DNA of 64,000 bases from CAVXFB01 sp963760935 (GTDB lineage Bacteria > Planctomycetota > Planctomycetia > Pirellulales > Thermoguttaceae). The notes under the pieces were generated by a model, which was given only the letters and a program-made list of their open reading frames with translations, did not search any database and was not told the DNA's origin. Both the position numbers and the translations under genes were made by a program. The stretch is from the NCBI GenBank assembly GCA_963760935.1, contig CAVXFB010000003.1:1054001-1118000 (forward strand). The letters run 5' to 3'. Below are positions 15,137 to 24,600 of the stretch, one piece after another (the first letter of the stretch is position 1; every line of letters begins with the position of its first letter).

Positions 15137-17503
15137 GTGTCTTCATCCACTGATCGTCCTCAACTGGGCAAGCTTGTCGGCGGCCGACTACTGGTGGGAT
15201 TGGTTTGCGGCACCGCTTTGATTGCTTTGCTCGCCGTGCTCGGGCAACGGCTCGCGCCGTCAACGGTCGCCGACACGGCCAATGCGCCGGCGCCAGCCAC
15301 AAATGCCACATCGCAGGCCGAGAGCACACAAGTGCTGGCGGCCAAACGTCCTCTCGCACAAGCGATCGCTGCCGCGGAATCGACTGCCGCGACGCCCGAC
15401 GGTGGTCAACTCTCCTACCGCTGGCAGAACGGCCAACAGTACATGTACCGGATCGTCTGCAAAGCCGAGGTCGGCGACACCATACTTGAAACCACCGGCA
15501 CCAACACGTACACCGCCGGACGACCGCCCGACACGATGGTCGCTGGCGACGAATCCGAAGCACGGCAGGGCTCTGGCACGGCGTTCATCATCTCGCCCGA
15601 CGGCTATCTCGTCACTTGCGACCACGTCGTCCGCGGCGCCACCGACATCAAGGTGACACTCGGCAACGAGACAATCCCGTGCAAAGTGGTGGGCCGCGAC
15701 AGCGCTCACGACGTCGCCGTATTGCATGTCGCGCGTCAGGGACTTCCGGCCCTCCCGCTGGCTGATTCGGAAACCGTCGAACTTGCCGAAGAGGTCCGCG
15801 CAGTAGGGTTTCCGCTGTCGAACGTGCTCGGTTCAAGCATGAAGGTGACGCAAGGCTCCATTTCGGGTATCGTCGCCAAGGCACGCGGCAAGGTGTTCCA
15901 AATCGACGCTGTAGTCAACCCGGGCAACAGCGGCGGGCCCCTCCTGAACGACCGCGGCGCCGTTGTCGGCGTCGTCAACGCGCAACTCGTGGGCTTTGAA
16001 ATTGCCAAGGTAGGATTTGCCGTGCCAGTCAATTATGCGAAAGCACTGTTGACAAAACACCATGTTGCTCTTGAAACTCCGACAGCCACAGATCGGCTCG
16101 ATGGCCCCACGTTGGCCAAACGAGTCAGTCCGTCCGTGGCACTGGTCACCATGCTCTGTCATGGCGACGATTTCTCGATGTCGGACGACGGCCAGCCGAC
16201 GCTGTACTATCACGGGATCTTCGAGCGGCGGAAGAAGCCCCGCTCGATGGACGATGCCGACTCGACCGTGGCAACGCTCGATTCCGACCGCGACGACGGC
16301 CGGCTGATCGTCGACGAGGCGGGCGACATTAGCCATTTTGACGGCCACGTGAACTTGCCATGTCTATTAGGGCCGCTTGGCTTGGCGCCGATCGACGCGT
16401 TGCCGTCGAAGGGTGAGAAGACATGGGAACGCCAGGAGACGCTGCTGATTAGCGTCGGTCGCTGGGGCTCCAACGACCCGTTAGCCGGCGTCCGCCCGTC
16501 TGGCTTCCTTCCGCGCCGCGGTCCGCTGCCCCCGCCGCTCTTGCCGCCATATTTTTGGGATCGCGAGGAGCCGGAGCCGCAGTGCTCGGCCACACAGCAA
16601 ATCAGCTATTCGATCGACAAACCCCAGGGATCAACGGTTCTAATCCACAAAAAGTTGACGCTCAAGACTCTGGCCAGCGCCCGCATCAGCCCAAGATTCG
16701 AACTCAGCGGCACGGGAGAGACCCTATTTGACGTTAAGGCCGGCTTGCCGAAGAAGAACACCTTCACCGGAACGTTCGTCATGCGCGAAGACGGCCAGAC
16801 TGCAACCGTGCCGGTCACACTATTGTGCGAGTTGGTCGCACAAAGCGATGCTTCCGTGCCGCCGCCGCCCGCATCCGCGTACACGACGCCCGCGCCCGTC
16901 GTGACAGAACCAGCCGAGGCAGCCAACAAGCGACTCGATGGCTTGCTCGCCGACCTCAGCGCTGTGGACAGGGATTGGGCCAAGTGCTTCGAGGCCTTGC
17001 AGACGCTGAGTGTGATGGGGCCAATCGAGGGCCGCCGCGATGAGGTTTCTGAGGTTCTCAACCTGTACCTGGCCGAAAAGAGCTATTCTGCTCGCTTGTC
17101 CGCCCTTCGCGCGGCTCGGACCTGGGGCACGCGCCGCAATGTGCCGGCGCTGATTGCAAGTCTCGACCCATCCGCAGGCAGCTCGGTTCGTCGGCGAGCG
17201 ATCGAGGCATTGGGTAATATCGGCGATGAAAAGGTCGCGGCAGCGATCGCCGAGCGAATGAAAGACCCATCCGACCGAGCCACCGCTGCCCGAGCGCTGC
17301 GCATGCTCGGCCGTTTGGCTGAGGACGCCACAATTCCCCTACTGACAGACAAGGACGCCAATGTTCGTAACGAGGCATGCGCTGTGCTCGGCGAAATTGG
17401 CGGCGCTAAGAGCATTGCGGCACTTAACGAGCAGCTCGTCACGTCGGATGCCGCTACTCGCCTCCGCATCAAGGCCGCGCTCGACAAATTGCGTGAGAAG
17501 TAG
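15137..17503 (+). CDS. HtrA-like trypsin-type serine protease with C-terminal HEAT repeats
   Basis: A 788-residue protein. I choose GTG 15137 because AGAGGAGA lies 8 bases upstream; an ATG at 15089 is in frame but has no such site. Residues about 10-35 are a membrane anchor (RLLVGLVCGTALIALLAVLG). A trypsin-like domain follows (about 140-320) with the full triad: His in VTCDHVVRGA, Asp in DSAHDVAVLHV and Ser in NPGNSGGPL. No PDZ domain is seen. A 250-residue middle region is unassigned. Residues about 610-785 are HEAT-like repeats (RRRAIEALGNIGDEKVAAAI, ARALRMLGRLAED, RNEACAVLGEIGGAKSIAAL). It should act outside the membrane in protein quality control or signalling, with the repeats as a binding scaffold (inference). 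Confidence 0.85.
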   Translation: MSSSTDRPQLGKLVGGRLLVGLVCGTALIALLAVLGQRLAPSTVADTANAPAPATNATSQAESTQVLAAKRPLAQAIAAAESTAATPDGGQLSYRWQNGQQYMYRIVCKAEVGDTILETTGTNTYTAGRPPDTMVAGDESEARQGSGTAFIISPDGYLVTCDHVVRGATDIKVTLGNETIPCKVVGRDSAHDVAVLHVARQGLPALPLADSETVELAEEVRAVGFPLSNVLGSSMKVTQGSISGIVAKARGKVFQIDAVVNPGNSGGPLLNDRGAVVGVVNAQLVGFEIAKVGFAVPVNYAKALLTKHHVALETPTATDRLDGPTLAKRVSPSVALVTMLCHGDDFSMSDDGQPTLYYHGIFERRKKPRSMDDADSTVATLDSDRDDGRLIVDEAGDISHFDGHVNLPCLLGPLGLAPIDALPSKGEKTWERQETLLISVGRWGSNDPLAGVRPSGFLPRRGPLPPPLLPPYFWDREEPEPQCSATQQISYSIDKPQGSTVLIHKKLTLKTLASARISPRFELSGTGETLFDVKAGLPKKNTFTGTFVMREDGQTATVPVTLLCELVAQSDASVPPPPASAYTTPAPVVTEPAEAANKRLDGLLADLSAVDRDWAKCFEALQTLSVMGPIEGRRDEVSEVLNLYLAEKSYSARLSALRAARTWGTRRNVPALIASLDPSAGSSVRRRAIEALGNIGDEKVAAAIAERMKDPSDRATAARALRMLGRLAEDATIPLLTDKDANVRNEACAVLGEIGGAKSIAALNEQLVTSDAATRLRIKAALDKLREK

Positions 17504-17702
17504 CCCCCCTCGCTCAGGACTCCGTTTCCGACGGCCTACAGAGAGCCTGTGGAGCCCTACGGCGACGCGGGCGTGATACGGTCATAATCACTGCTCACTA
17601 TGCCGTGGCTCCGCATGCTTGCTGCAGGGGCCCCTGGTTTCTTTCCGGCGTGGAACTTCGTATCCTTATATAGGTAGAACATTGCCCCGCCAGAGGAATT
17701 TC

Positions 17703-19670
17703 ATGCCAGACCCGACAGAGAAAAAGACACCCGCGAACCGGCCGCGGGTTAACCCCATGCGCAATGCCTCAAATTGGTGGTGGCTGCTCTTGCTGGCCGT
17801 GGCTCTGGCAATCATCTACCACTCTGGCAGTCACGGGCGATCCGAAATCACGTATGGCATGTTCCGGCAGCAACTGCAGGACAAAAATATCGCCTCGGCG
17901 AACGTCCAGGGGGCCACCGTATACGGCGAATTCAAAGAGCCGCCTGCTGAACCCGGGTCGAAACCTGCGGCCGACGGCAGCCAGCCGCATTTGGAAAAGA
18001 AGTTCGTGACCACGCTGCCGCCGATGGCAGAAGGTGACCCGGGACTCGACAAACTGCTGCGCGATCAACTGGGCCCGGAGTACAAGGCATCGGAACCGAG
18101 CGATAACGCCTTGGTCATGATGCTGCTCTATACGCTGATCATGGTCGGCCTGATGGTCGGACTATGGTTCATGTTCCGCCGCGCCCGCGAATCTTTCTTC
18201 TCCGGGGGGTTGACCGGCGGCTTCACTAAGAGCGGCGCTCGTCGCTACGATCCGGGCGACAAACCGATTACCTTCGCCGATGTGGCCGGCCTGGAAGGCG
18301 TCAAGGAAGATTTGCAGGAAGTCGTCGAGTTCCTCCGCAGTCCGGAAAAGTTTCAACGCCTCGGCGCCCGCGTGCCCAAGGGCATTCTCTTGATGGGACC
18401 GCCGGGCGCCGGCAAGACTCTGCTGGGCCGGGCCGTCGCAGGCGAGGCTCAAGTGCCTTTCTTCTCGATCAACGGATCCGAGTTCATTCAGATGTTTGTC
18501 GGCGTCGGGGCGGGACGGGTGCGCGATCTGTTCAACACGGCCAAGGAAAACGCCCCGGCCATCCTCTTTATCGACGAAATCGATGCCGTCGGACGCCATC
18601 GCGGCGCCGGCATTGGCGGCGGCCACGACGAGCGTGAGCAAACGCTTAACCAGATTCTCAGCGAGATGGACGGCTTCACGCCGACCCAGTCGGTGATCGT
18701 GATGGCTGCCACGAACCGACCCGACGTGCTCGATCCGGCTTTGTTGCGTCCCGGGCGTTTCGATCGACACATTACGGTCGATCGCCCCACGTACAAGGGC
18801 CGGCTGGCGATCTTTGGCGTACATACCGGCGATGTTCCCTTGGACGGCGACGTCGATTTAGAGCGAATGGCGGCCGGAACGGTCGGGCTCACCGGCGCCG
18901 ACATCCGCAACCTCGTCAACGAAGCCGCCCTCTGGGCCAGCCGTCACGACAAGCAGCGCGTCGACATGTCCGATTTCGAGTACGCCCGCGACAAGATCTT
19001 GATGGGCTCGAAACGCGACGAGGTTCTGTCGGGCATGGAAAAGTCGATGACGGCGTACCACGAGTCGGGCCATACGCTATTGGCCTGGCTTGTACCCGGC
19101 ATCGATCGCGTGCATAAGGTGTCAATAATTCCGCGTGGCCGCTCGTTGGGGGCGACTCAATTGCTGCCCGAAGAAGATCGCGTCAACATCAGCGAGAGTG
19201 AACTGCACACGCGACTGTTATGTCTTCTCGGCGGGCGAGCAGCGGAAAAACTCGTCTTCGACGAATACAGCGCCGGGGCCGAGAACGACCTGAACCAGGC
19301 CACGCAACTGGCACGGCGGATGGTAACGCACTGGGGTATGAGCGAACGGCTCGGCCCAGTCGCCTTCCGCGACAGTGAAGATCATCCCTTTCTCGGCCGC
19401 GAAATGGCCGAACCCCGCCGTTTCAGCGAGCACACAGCGCAAGTAATTGACGAAGAGGTGTCGCGGCTGCTGCGCGAGGCAGCGGAGCGGGCAACCATTA
19501 TGATTACCGATCATCGCAAGAAACTGGACGCACTGGCAAGTCGCCTGGAAGAAATCGAGACCTTGGACGAGAATGAGATCGAGCGACTGATCGGTCCCGC
19601 GGTGAATAAGGACTCTCGCCCGGCAAGCGTCATGGTGTCGTACCGTAGCGGCAACGCGGACACACCGTGA
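17703..19670 (+). CDS. ftsH: ATP-dependent zinc metalloprotease FtsH
   Basis: A 655-residue membrane AAA+ protease that degrades misfolded membrane proteins and short-lived regulators. Two transmembrane segments frame the N-terminal periplasmic part (WWWLLLLAVALAIIYH near residue 22; LVMMLLYTLIMVGLMVGLWF near 140). The AAA domain has Walker A GPPGAGKT, Walker B ILFIDEID, the pore motif MFVGVGAGRVRDLF and the second region of homology ATNRPDVLDPALLRPGRFD. The protease domain has the zinc motif HESGH and the third ligand Asp in AGAENDLNQAT. The ATG at 17703 follows AGAGGAATTTC; the longer opening at 17619 is not supported. Length and motif order are normal. The nitrilase-family gene follows after 80 bases. 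Confidence 0.96.
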   Translation: MPDPTEKKTPANRPRVNPMRNASNWWWLLLLAVALAIIYHSGSHGRSEITYGMFRQQLQDKNIASANVQGATVYGEFKEPPAEPGSKPAADGSQPHLEKKFVTTLPPMAEGDPGLDKLLRDQLGPEYKASEPSDNALVMMLLYTLIMVGLMVGLWFMFRRARESFFSGGLTGGFTKSGARRYDPGDKPITFADVAGLEGVKEDLQEVVEFLRSPEKFQRLGARVPKGILLMGPPGAGKTLLGRAVAGEAQVPFFSINGSEFIQMFVGVGAGRVRDLFNTAKENAPAILFIDEIDAVGRHRGAGIGGGHDEREQTLNQILSEMDGFTPTQSVIVMAATNRPDVLDPALLRPGRFDRHITVDRPTYKGRLAIFGVHTGDVPLDGDVDLERMAAGTVGLTGADIRNLVNEAALWASRHDKQRVDMSDFEYARDKILMGSKRDEVLSGMEKSMTAYHESGHTLLAWLVPGIDRVHKVSIIPRGRSLGATQLLPEEDRVNISESELHTRLLCLLGGRAAEKLVFDEYSAGAENDLNQATQLARRMVTHWGMSERLGPVAFRDSEDHPFLGREMAEPRRFSEHTAQVIDEEVSRLLREAAERATIMITDHRKKLDALASRLEEIETLDENEIERLIGPAVNKDSRPASVMVSYRSGNADTP

Positions 19671-19750
19671 TCGGATCAGCGTTCCAATTGCTCAACGTAC
19701 CACAAGATTCCAGTCCACCCGTTGCGTCACACCTAGACAGGAGCGCTCCC

Positions 19751-20734
19751 ATGAGAAGACTAAACGTCTCGTTGCTTCTCGGACTGTTCTCGCTCGGATG
19801 TGCGACGACCGTGGTTTGCGGTCAAACCGTCGCCAACGCACCCGCGCCCGCCCGGAATCGGCTCGTTCGGGTCGTGACCATTTCGCAGGACGAAATGCCT
19901 GCCGTAAGAGGCGAACAGCGGCTCAACGCCACCTTGGCACGCTTGGACCAGGCGACCGGGTTTGAACCCGATATCGCTTGCCTGCCGGAGGGGGCTACTT
20001 TGAGCAACGCCGAGACGCTCCCCAGTTCCATGGCCAAACGTGTGGGCCAATGGGCACATCAACACAACTGCTATGTCATCTTCCCGCTCTACATACAAGA
20101 CGGCAAACGCCAGTACAACTCTGCGCTCTTGATCGACCGCAAGGGGGACGTGGTGGGGCGATACAACAAGATTCGCCCCACGGAAGGCGAGTTGCAAAAA
20201 GGCATTTCGCCGGGCGCACTCGACCCGCCTGTTTTCAAAACGGATTTCGGCGTCATCGGAATTCAAATATGTTTTGACGTCAACTGGCCCGAGCAATGGC
20301 GCCGTCTGAAACAGAGGGGAGCGGAAATCGTGTTCTTCCCCGCGGCCTTTCCCGGCGCTCGGCAGCTCGCAGCCTACGCTTGGGAAAATCAATATTTTGT
20401 CGTCAGCTCGGCCAGAGCGCGACCGTCAAGCATCTTCGACATCACTGGCGAGAAGCTGGCGACAACGGGCCCCTATCGGCAGTGGGCCGGGGCCGTGTTG
20501 CCTTTGGGCGAACGGGTGTTCGAAGTCGACAATAACGTCGACAAGATGCGCGAAATTGAGCGGAAGTTCGGACGCCGCGTTCAGGTCAATTGGTACCACG
20601 ACGACGATTTGATTACACTCGCCTCCCTTGATCCGGCATTGACGGTCGACGATTTGATCAATCAGTTTGGCCTAACGCCGCATACCGACTACATGCGACG
20701 ATCGCAGCAGGCCCAAGATGCTGCCCGGCCATAA
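19751..20734 (+). CDS. Carbon-nitrogen hydrolase (nitrilase superfamily), exported
   Basis: A 327-residue protein with an N-terminal signal segment (LLLGLFSLGCATTVVCGQ). The ATG at 19751 is preceded by CAGGAGCGCTCCC; a GTG at 19667 in the same frame overlaps ftsH and is rejected. The nitrilase-fold triad can be placed: Glu in PDIACLPEGA, Lys in YNKIRPTEGE and Cys in GVIGIQICFDVNWPE. Family members hydrolyse nitriles, amides or N-carbamoyl compounds; the exact substrate cannot be told. Export is unusual for this superfamily but common for planctomycete members. It probably forms its own unit upstream of the SGNH pair. Confidence 0.85.
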   Translation: MRRLNVSLLLGLFSLGCATTVVCGQTVANAPAPARNRLVRVVTISQDEMPAVRGEQRLNATLARLDQATGFEPDIACLPEGATLSNAETLPSSMAKRVGQWAHQHNCYVIFPLYIQDGKRQYNSALLIDRKGDVVGRYNKIRPTEGELQKGISPGALDPPVFKTDFGVIGIQICFDVNWPEQWRRLKQRGAEIVFFPAAFPGARQLAAYAWENQYFVVSSARARPSSIFDITGEKLATTGPYRQWAGAVLPLGERVFEVDNNVDKMREIERKFGRRVQVNWYHDDDLITLASLDPALTVDDLINQFGLTPHTDYMRRSQQAQDAARP

Positions 20735-20863
20735 ATGTCCCGCGAGCCAGCGATGACAGTTATAACCTGCCCGAATTGCGGAATCGCTCAATAGTGCTTG
20801 GCAAGCATACGCTAGGCGATAAAATTGTCGTATCCTTACGTTCCCAAAACCTCTAGCAAACGG

Positions 20864-21570
20864 ATGTCTCACATGACTAAGTCACTCTCGCGGTTGGTTG
20901 CATGGGCCTTGCCGGCCATGATCGTCATCGGCTTTAGCTGTGGCACAACGGTCGCTCGGGCCGAAAAGGACATCAACATCTTGATGATGGGTGATTCGAT
21001 CACCGCCGGCGGTTATTACATCAACACGCTCCAGAAGCAACTGAAAGAGCATGGCTATACCCCCAAGCTGCTCGGGAAGTGCGCCGTCGGCGGTTGGTAT
21101 ATCAACAATGTGGACAAGGCCATGGGCAAATACCTGTCCAAGCCGGAAGTCAACCAGCCCAACACCTATATCCTCCTGCTGCTCAGCACCAACAATGTGG
21201 GCGACAGCGAAACGAAGGACAGCACCCGGCCGACCTCGGCAAACTGATTGCCAAGATCAAATCGCAGGTGCCCTTGGCTAACTTGGTTGTCGGCACGCTC
21301 ACTCCTCGATTAGATTACGCTAAGGATCGAATCCCGGTATTCAATGCGGCCTTCGCGAAGGTGGCTGAGAAGCTCAAAGCCTCGGGTGTGAAGTTTACCG
21401 TCGTCGATATGTACACCCCAATGAAGTCCGACGCGGCGCATTACCTCAGGCCTGACGGCGTGCATCCCAACACCGAGTTTGGGCACCCGCTGATGGCCGG
21501 CGTCTGGTATGCCGGCATCATGGCCACGGAAGAGAAGGCGGCCAAGGAACCGGCGCCGGCTTCCAAGTAG
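20864..21570 (+). pseudogene. SGNH/GDSL hydrolase, first of a tandem pair, frameshifted
   Basis: The first frame (from ATG 20864 or 20873) has a signal peptide (ending TVARA), block I (NILMMGDSITAGGYY) and the block III-like NVGDSE, then runs into a stop at 21247. The rest continues in another frame to 21570: PADLGKLIAKIKSQVPLANL, then DGVHPNTEFGHPLMAG with the catalytic Asp-x-x-His. The paralogue at 21870 reads through in one frame. Comparison shows one missing base near 21230 (GACAGCACCCGGCCGACC against GATCGCGCACCGGCGGACC). No other stop interrupts either half. The C-terminus lacks the PEP-CTERM anchor of the paralogue, ending EPAPASK. The intact product would be a secreted esterase or lipase-like hydrolase. 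Confidence 0.85.
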
Positions 21571-21591
21571 CCAACAGACGGATACGGAATA

Positions 21592-21620
21592 TTGACAAGA
21601 ATCGGCTTCGATGCTACCAT
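21592..21620 (+). promoter_or_regulatory. Sigma-70-like promoter for the second SGNH gene
   Basis: TTGACA (21592-21597), a 17-base spacer and TACCAT (21615-21620), 22 bases after the first SGNH gene. It leaves a leader of about 245 bases before the ATG at 21870. The -10 box matches four of six positions. Confidence 0.4.
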
Positions 21621-21869
21621 CGGGGTATAAGATTAAGATTCGGTCGCAGTTACCGGACGGGGCTGGGCCATCGTGGCTTGGCTATATCGCAGCAACGCTC
21701 GCAAACCATCAAATCGAATCGGCTATCCACGGCTGACGTCACTTGCGTCAGTGATTGCATGAGTTGCGGGTTGGTCATCGAATATGTGGCGGCCAAAACA
21801 GGCAACTAGTGGTGGGCGCTTATGCCGTCGAATCCCGGCATTCCACTTACTTCAGTAATTGGACATCGC

Positions 21870-22613
21870 ATGGCAAGTTTGAACTCTCGCTTGGCTACCT
21901 GGGCGTTGTCGACAGCGATCGTTGTAGGCTGTTGCGGCTATGCAACCCCCACACATGCAATACAAAACGTCAATGTCTTGATGATGGGCGATTCCATCAC
22001 TGCTGGCGGCTACTATATCACCACGCTCCAGAGTCAATTGGCAAGCAGTGGCATTGACTCCACGGTGTTGGGAAAGTGCGCCGTCGGTGGTTGGTATATC
22101 GGTAACTTGGACGCAAATATGGGCAGCTACCTGTCCCTGCCGGGAGTCAACCAAAGCAACACGTACATTCTCCTAATGGTCGGCACGAATAACGTGGGCG
22201 ACAGCAGCATGAAAGATCGCGCACCGGCGGACCTAGGAAATCTGATTACCAAGATCAAGAACACCGTGCCCTTGGCAAATCTGGTCGTAAGCAATCTTAC
22301 TCCCCGCTTGGATTACGCGGCGGACCGCATTCCGGTGTTCAACGCGGCGTTCTCTCCCATAGCTGATAGTCTCATGGCCTCGGGCGTCGACTTCACGTAT
22401 GTCGACATGTTTACGCCCATGAATGTCAATCCGACGTACTATTTGCGGACAGACGGAGTGCATCCCAATACCGAGTATGGCCATCCGTTGATGGCCGGCG
22501 TCTGGTATGACGGCATCATGGCTACAGCGGCTCCAGAACCAGGAACTCTGGCGATGCTCAGCATCGGCGCAATCGGCCTCCTCATTATGTTGCGGCGCAA
22601 GCGGTCGGCGTAG
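21870..22613 (+). CDS. SGNH/GDSL hydrolase with PEP-CTERM anchor
   Basis: A 247-residue intact paralogue of the preceding gene. The ATG at 21870 aligns with the paralogue (MASLNSRLATWAL against MTKSLSRLVAWAL), so the longer opening at 21822 is disfavoured, although no strong ribosome binding site is seen. The signal peptide ends THA. SGNH motifs: VLMMGDSITAGGYY (nucleophile Ser), GTNNVGDS (Asn block) and DGVHPNTEYGHPLMAG (Asp and His). The C-terminus has a PEP-CTERM signal: APEPGTLAM, a hydrophobic helix and LRRKRS. It should be an esterase or deacetylase acting at the cell surface, perhaps on acylated polysaccharide (inference). Confidence 0.87.
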   Translation: MASLNSRLATWALSTAIVVGCCGYATPTHAIQNVNVLMMGDSITAGGYYITTLQSQLASSGIDSTVLGKCAVGGWYIGNLDANMGSYLSLPGVNQSNTYILLMVGTNNVGDSSMKDRAPADLGNLITKIKNTVPLANLVVSNLTPRLDYAADRIPVFNAAFSPIADSLMASGVDFTYVDMFTPMNVNPTYYLRTDGVHPNTEYGHPLMAGVWYDGIMATAAPEPGTLAMLSIGAIGLLIMLRRKRSA

Positions 22614-22772
22614 CTCAGCTACCGCAGAATAACCGATTGCACAGGACTCTCGTCGCGGCCCGTATTCGTGTTGCGATTCCGCGGCGCAAGCTTGCATCGA
22701 GGCCGGTTATCGCACACAATACGATTCTCCGAGTCTTCCTCCCACCCCCCCTGCTCCAAGGAGAGCCAAGCC

Positions 22773-24533
22773 ATGTTCACCGCCAAGCATTGCCGCTACG
22801 GAGTGATTGCCGCCATTCTAATTGGCATGACCAATTGCGTTTCATGGTCGATTGCTGCGGACGAAGTGAAAGAAACTAAGGCGGAGCACGACCAGCGGAT
22901 GGCTTGGTGGCGTGAAGCCCGATTCGGCATGTTCATCCACTGGGGCCTATACGCCGTGCCAGCCGGCTCATGGAACGGCAAGCGGGTCGAGTTCGCCGGC
23001 GAGTGGATTATGAACAAGGCAAAGATCCCCGTGAAGGATTACGCGAATTTGGCCTCGCAGTTCAATCCGGTCAAGTTCGACGCCGACCAATGGGTGAAAC
23101 TGGCGAAGCGGGCGGGCATGAAATACATCGTCATCACCTCGAAGCATCACGATGGTTTTGCAATGTTCCACTCGAAAGCGAGCCCATACAACATTTATGA
23201 TGCCACGCCCTTCCATCGCGATCCGCTGAAAGAACTGGCCGAGGCCTGTCAGAAAAACGGCATCAAGCTTGGCTTCTACTACTCACAGGCCCAGGATTGG
23301 CATCATCCGGGCGGACGAGCGACGCACGGACACTGGGATAAGGCGCAGGAGGGCGATATGGACGAGTATCTGCGCAAGATCGCCGTTCCCCAGGTCCGCG
23401 AGATTCTCTCCAACTACGGCCCCATTGCAATCCTCTGGTGGGACACGCCCAACGAAATGACCCGAAAGCGGTGCGAAATGTTCGAGCCGTTGCTGAAGCT
23501 GCAGCCCGGCATCATCACGAACAACCGCTTGGGCAGCGGCCACCCCGGCGATACCGACACCCCGGAAGGCTTCATTCCGGCGACTGGCTTCCCCGGCCGC
23601 GATTGGGAAGTCTGTATGACGATGAACAACACCTGGGGCTACCGCTCTTTCGATCATAGCTGGAAATCCACGAAGACGCTTGTTCGACAATTGGTCGACA
23701 TTGCCAGCAAAGGCGGCAATTATTTGCTCAACGTCGGCCCGACCGCCGAAGGCGTCATTCCCGAGGCGAGCGTCGAACGGCTGGAGCAAGTCGGCAAATG
23801 GATGGACGTGAACAGCGAATCCATCTACGGTACGACGGCCAGCCCGTTCAAGCGACTGGCATGGGGACGCTGTACCCAGAAACCCGGCAAACTCTATCTG
23901 CACGTCTTCGATTGGCCCAAGGGCGATTTACTCGTGCCGGGGCTCAAAAATCACGTGACCCGGGCCTATCTGCTGGCCGACGCCACTCATTCCTCACTGC
24001 CCGTCACGGCCACCCAGGACAGCGTCGCCATCACCTTGCCGCCGAAGGCTCCCGACGATATCGACTCGGTGGTCGCTCTCGATATCAAAGGCGATCTGAA
24101 TGTTGTCGTGCTCCCTATTGTCCAGTCCGCTGATGGCAGCGCCGAGTTGAAGGCCGCCGATGCCGACCTCCAGGGCGAGCGAATCAAATACGAGTCGAGA
24201 CGCGGCCAAGGCAACATCGGCGCTTGGATGAGTCTGAAGGATGCCGTAAGCTGGGACTTCGACGTGCAGAAGCCCGGCTCCTTTGACGTAGAGATCAAGT
24301 ATGCGTGCGACAACAGGAGCGCCGGCAGCGAGTTCGACGCAATAATGGGCGATCAGAAGCTCTCGGGCAAGGTTGAGAATACGGGCGGCTGGGATACCTA
24401 CGTGTCACGTAAGTTGGGAACCCTCAGCCTAAATAAGGCCGGCCGTTACACGCTCAAGATCAAGGCTACCAAGAAGCCAAACGAGGCCGTGATGAATCTG
24501 CGATCGGTGACCCTAAAACCTGTAAGCTTATAG
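22773..24533 (+). CDS. Alpha-L-fucosidase, glycoside hydrolase family 29
   Basis: A 586-residue exported enzyme that releases L-fucose from glycans. The ATG at 22773 follows AAGGAGAGCCAAGCC and starts a signal peptide (ending SIAA). The GH29 TIM barrel covers about residues 37-380: WWREARFGMFIHWGLYAVPA, AGMKYIVITSKHHDGFAMF, GIKLGFYYSQAQDWHHP and PIAILWWDTPNEM, which holds the expected nucleophile Asp. It continues with GGNYLLNVGPTAEGVIPE. The last 130 residues form a beta-rich domain that may bind carbohydrate (WDFDVQKPGSFDVEIKYACD). The BMC locus 20 kb downstream could degrade the released fucose, though the two are not co-transcribed. Confidence 0.92.
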   Translation: MFTAKHCRYGVIAAILIGMTNCVSWSIAADEVKETKAEHDQRMAWWREARFGMFIHWGLYAVPAGSWNGKRVEFAGEWIMNKAKIPVKDYANLASQFNPVKFDADQWVKLAKRAGMKYIVITSKHHDGFAMFHSKASPYNIYDATPFHRDPLKELAEACQKNGIKLGFYYSQAQDWHHPGGRATHGHWDKAQEGDMDEYLRKIAVPQVREILSNYGPIAILWWDTPNEMTRKRCEMFEPLLKLQPGIITNNRLGSGHPGDTDTPEGFIPATGFPGRDWEVCMTMNNTWGYRSFDHSWKSTKTLVRQLVDIASKGGNYLLNVGPTAEGVIPEASVERLEQVGKWMDVNSESIYGTTASPFKRLAWGRCTQKPGKLYLHVFDWPKGDLLVPGLKNHVTRAYLLADATHSSLPVTATQDSVAITLPPKAPDDIDSVVALDIKGDLNVVVLPIVQSADGSAELKAADADLQGERIKYESRRGQGNIGAWMSLKDAVSWDFDVQKPGSFDVEIKYACDNRSAGSEFDAIMGDQKLSGKVENTGGWDTYVSRKLGTLSLNKAGRYTLKIKATKKPNEAVMNLRSVTLKPVSL

Positions 24534-24600
24534 CTGCGTCCTCCAGCGTGTGCCACGTGTCGCCTGCAAACGAAGCTGTGGGAGGGAGCGGGCGGGAAAA

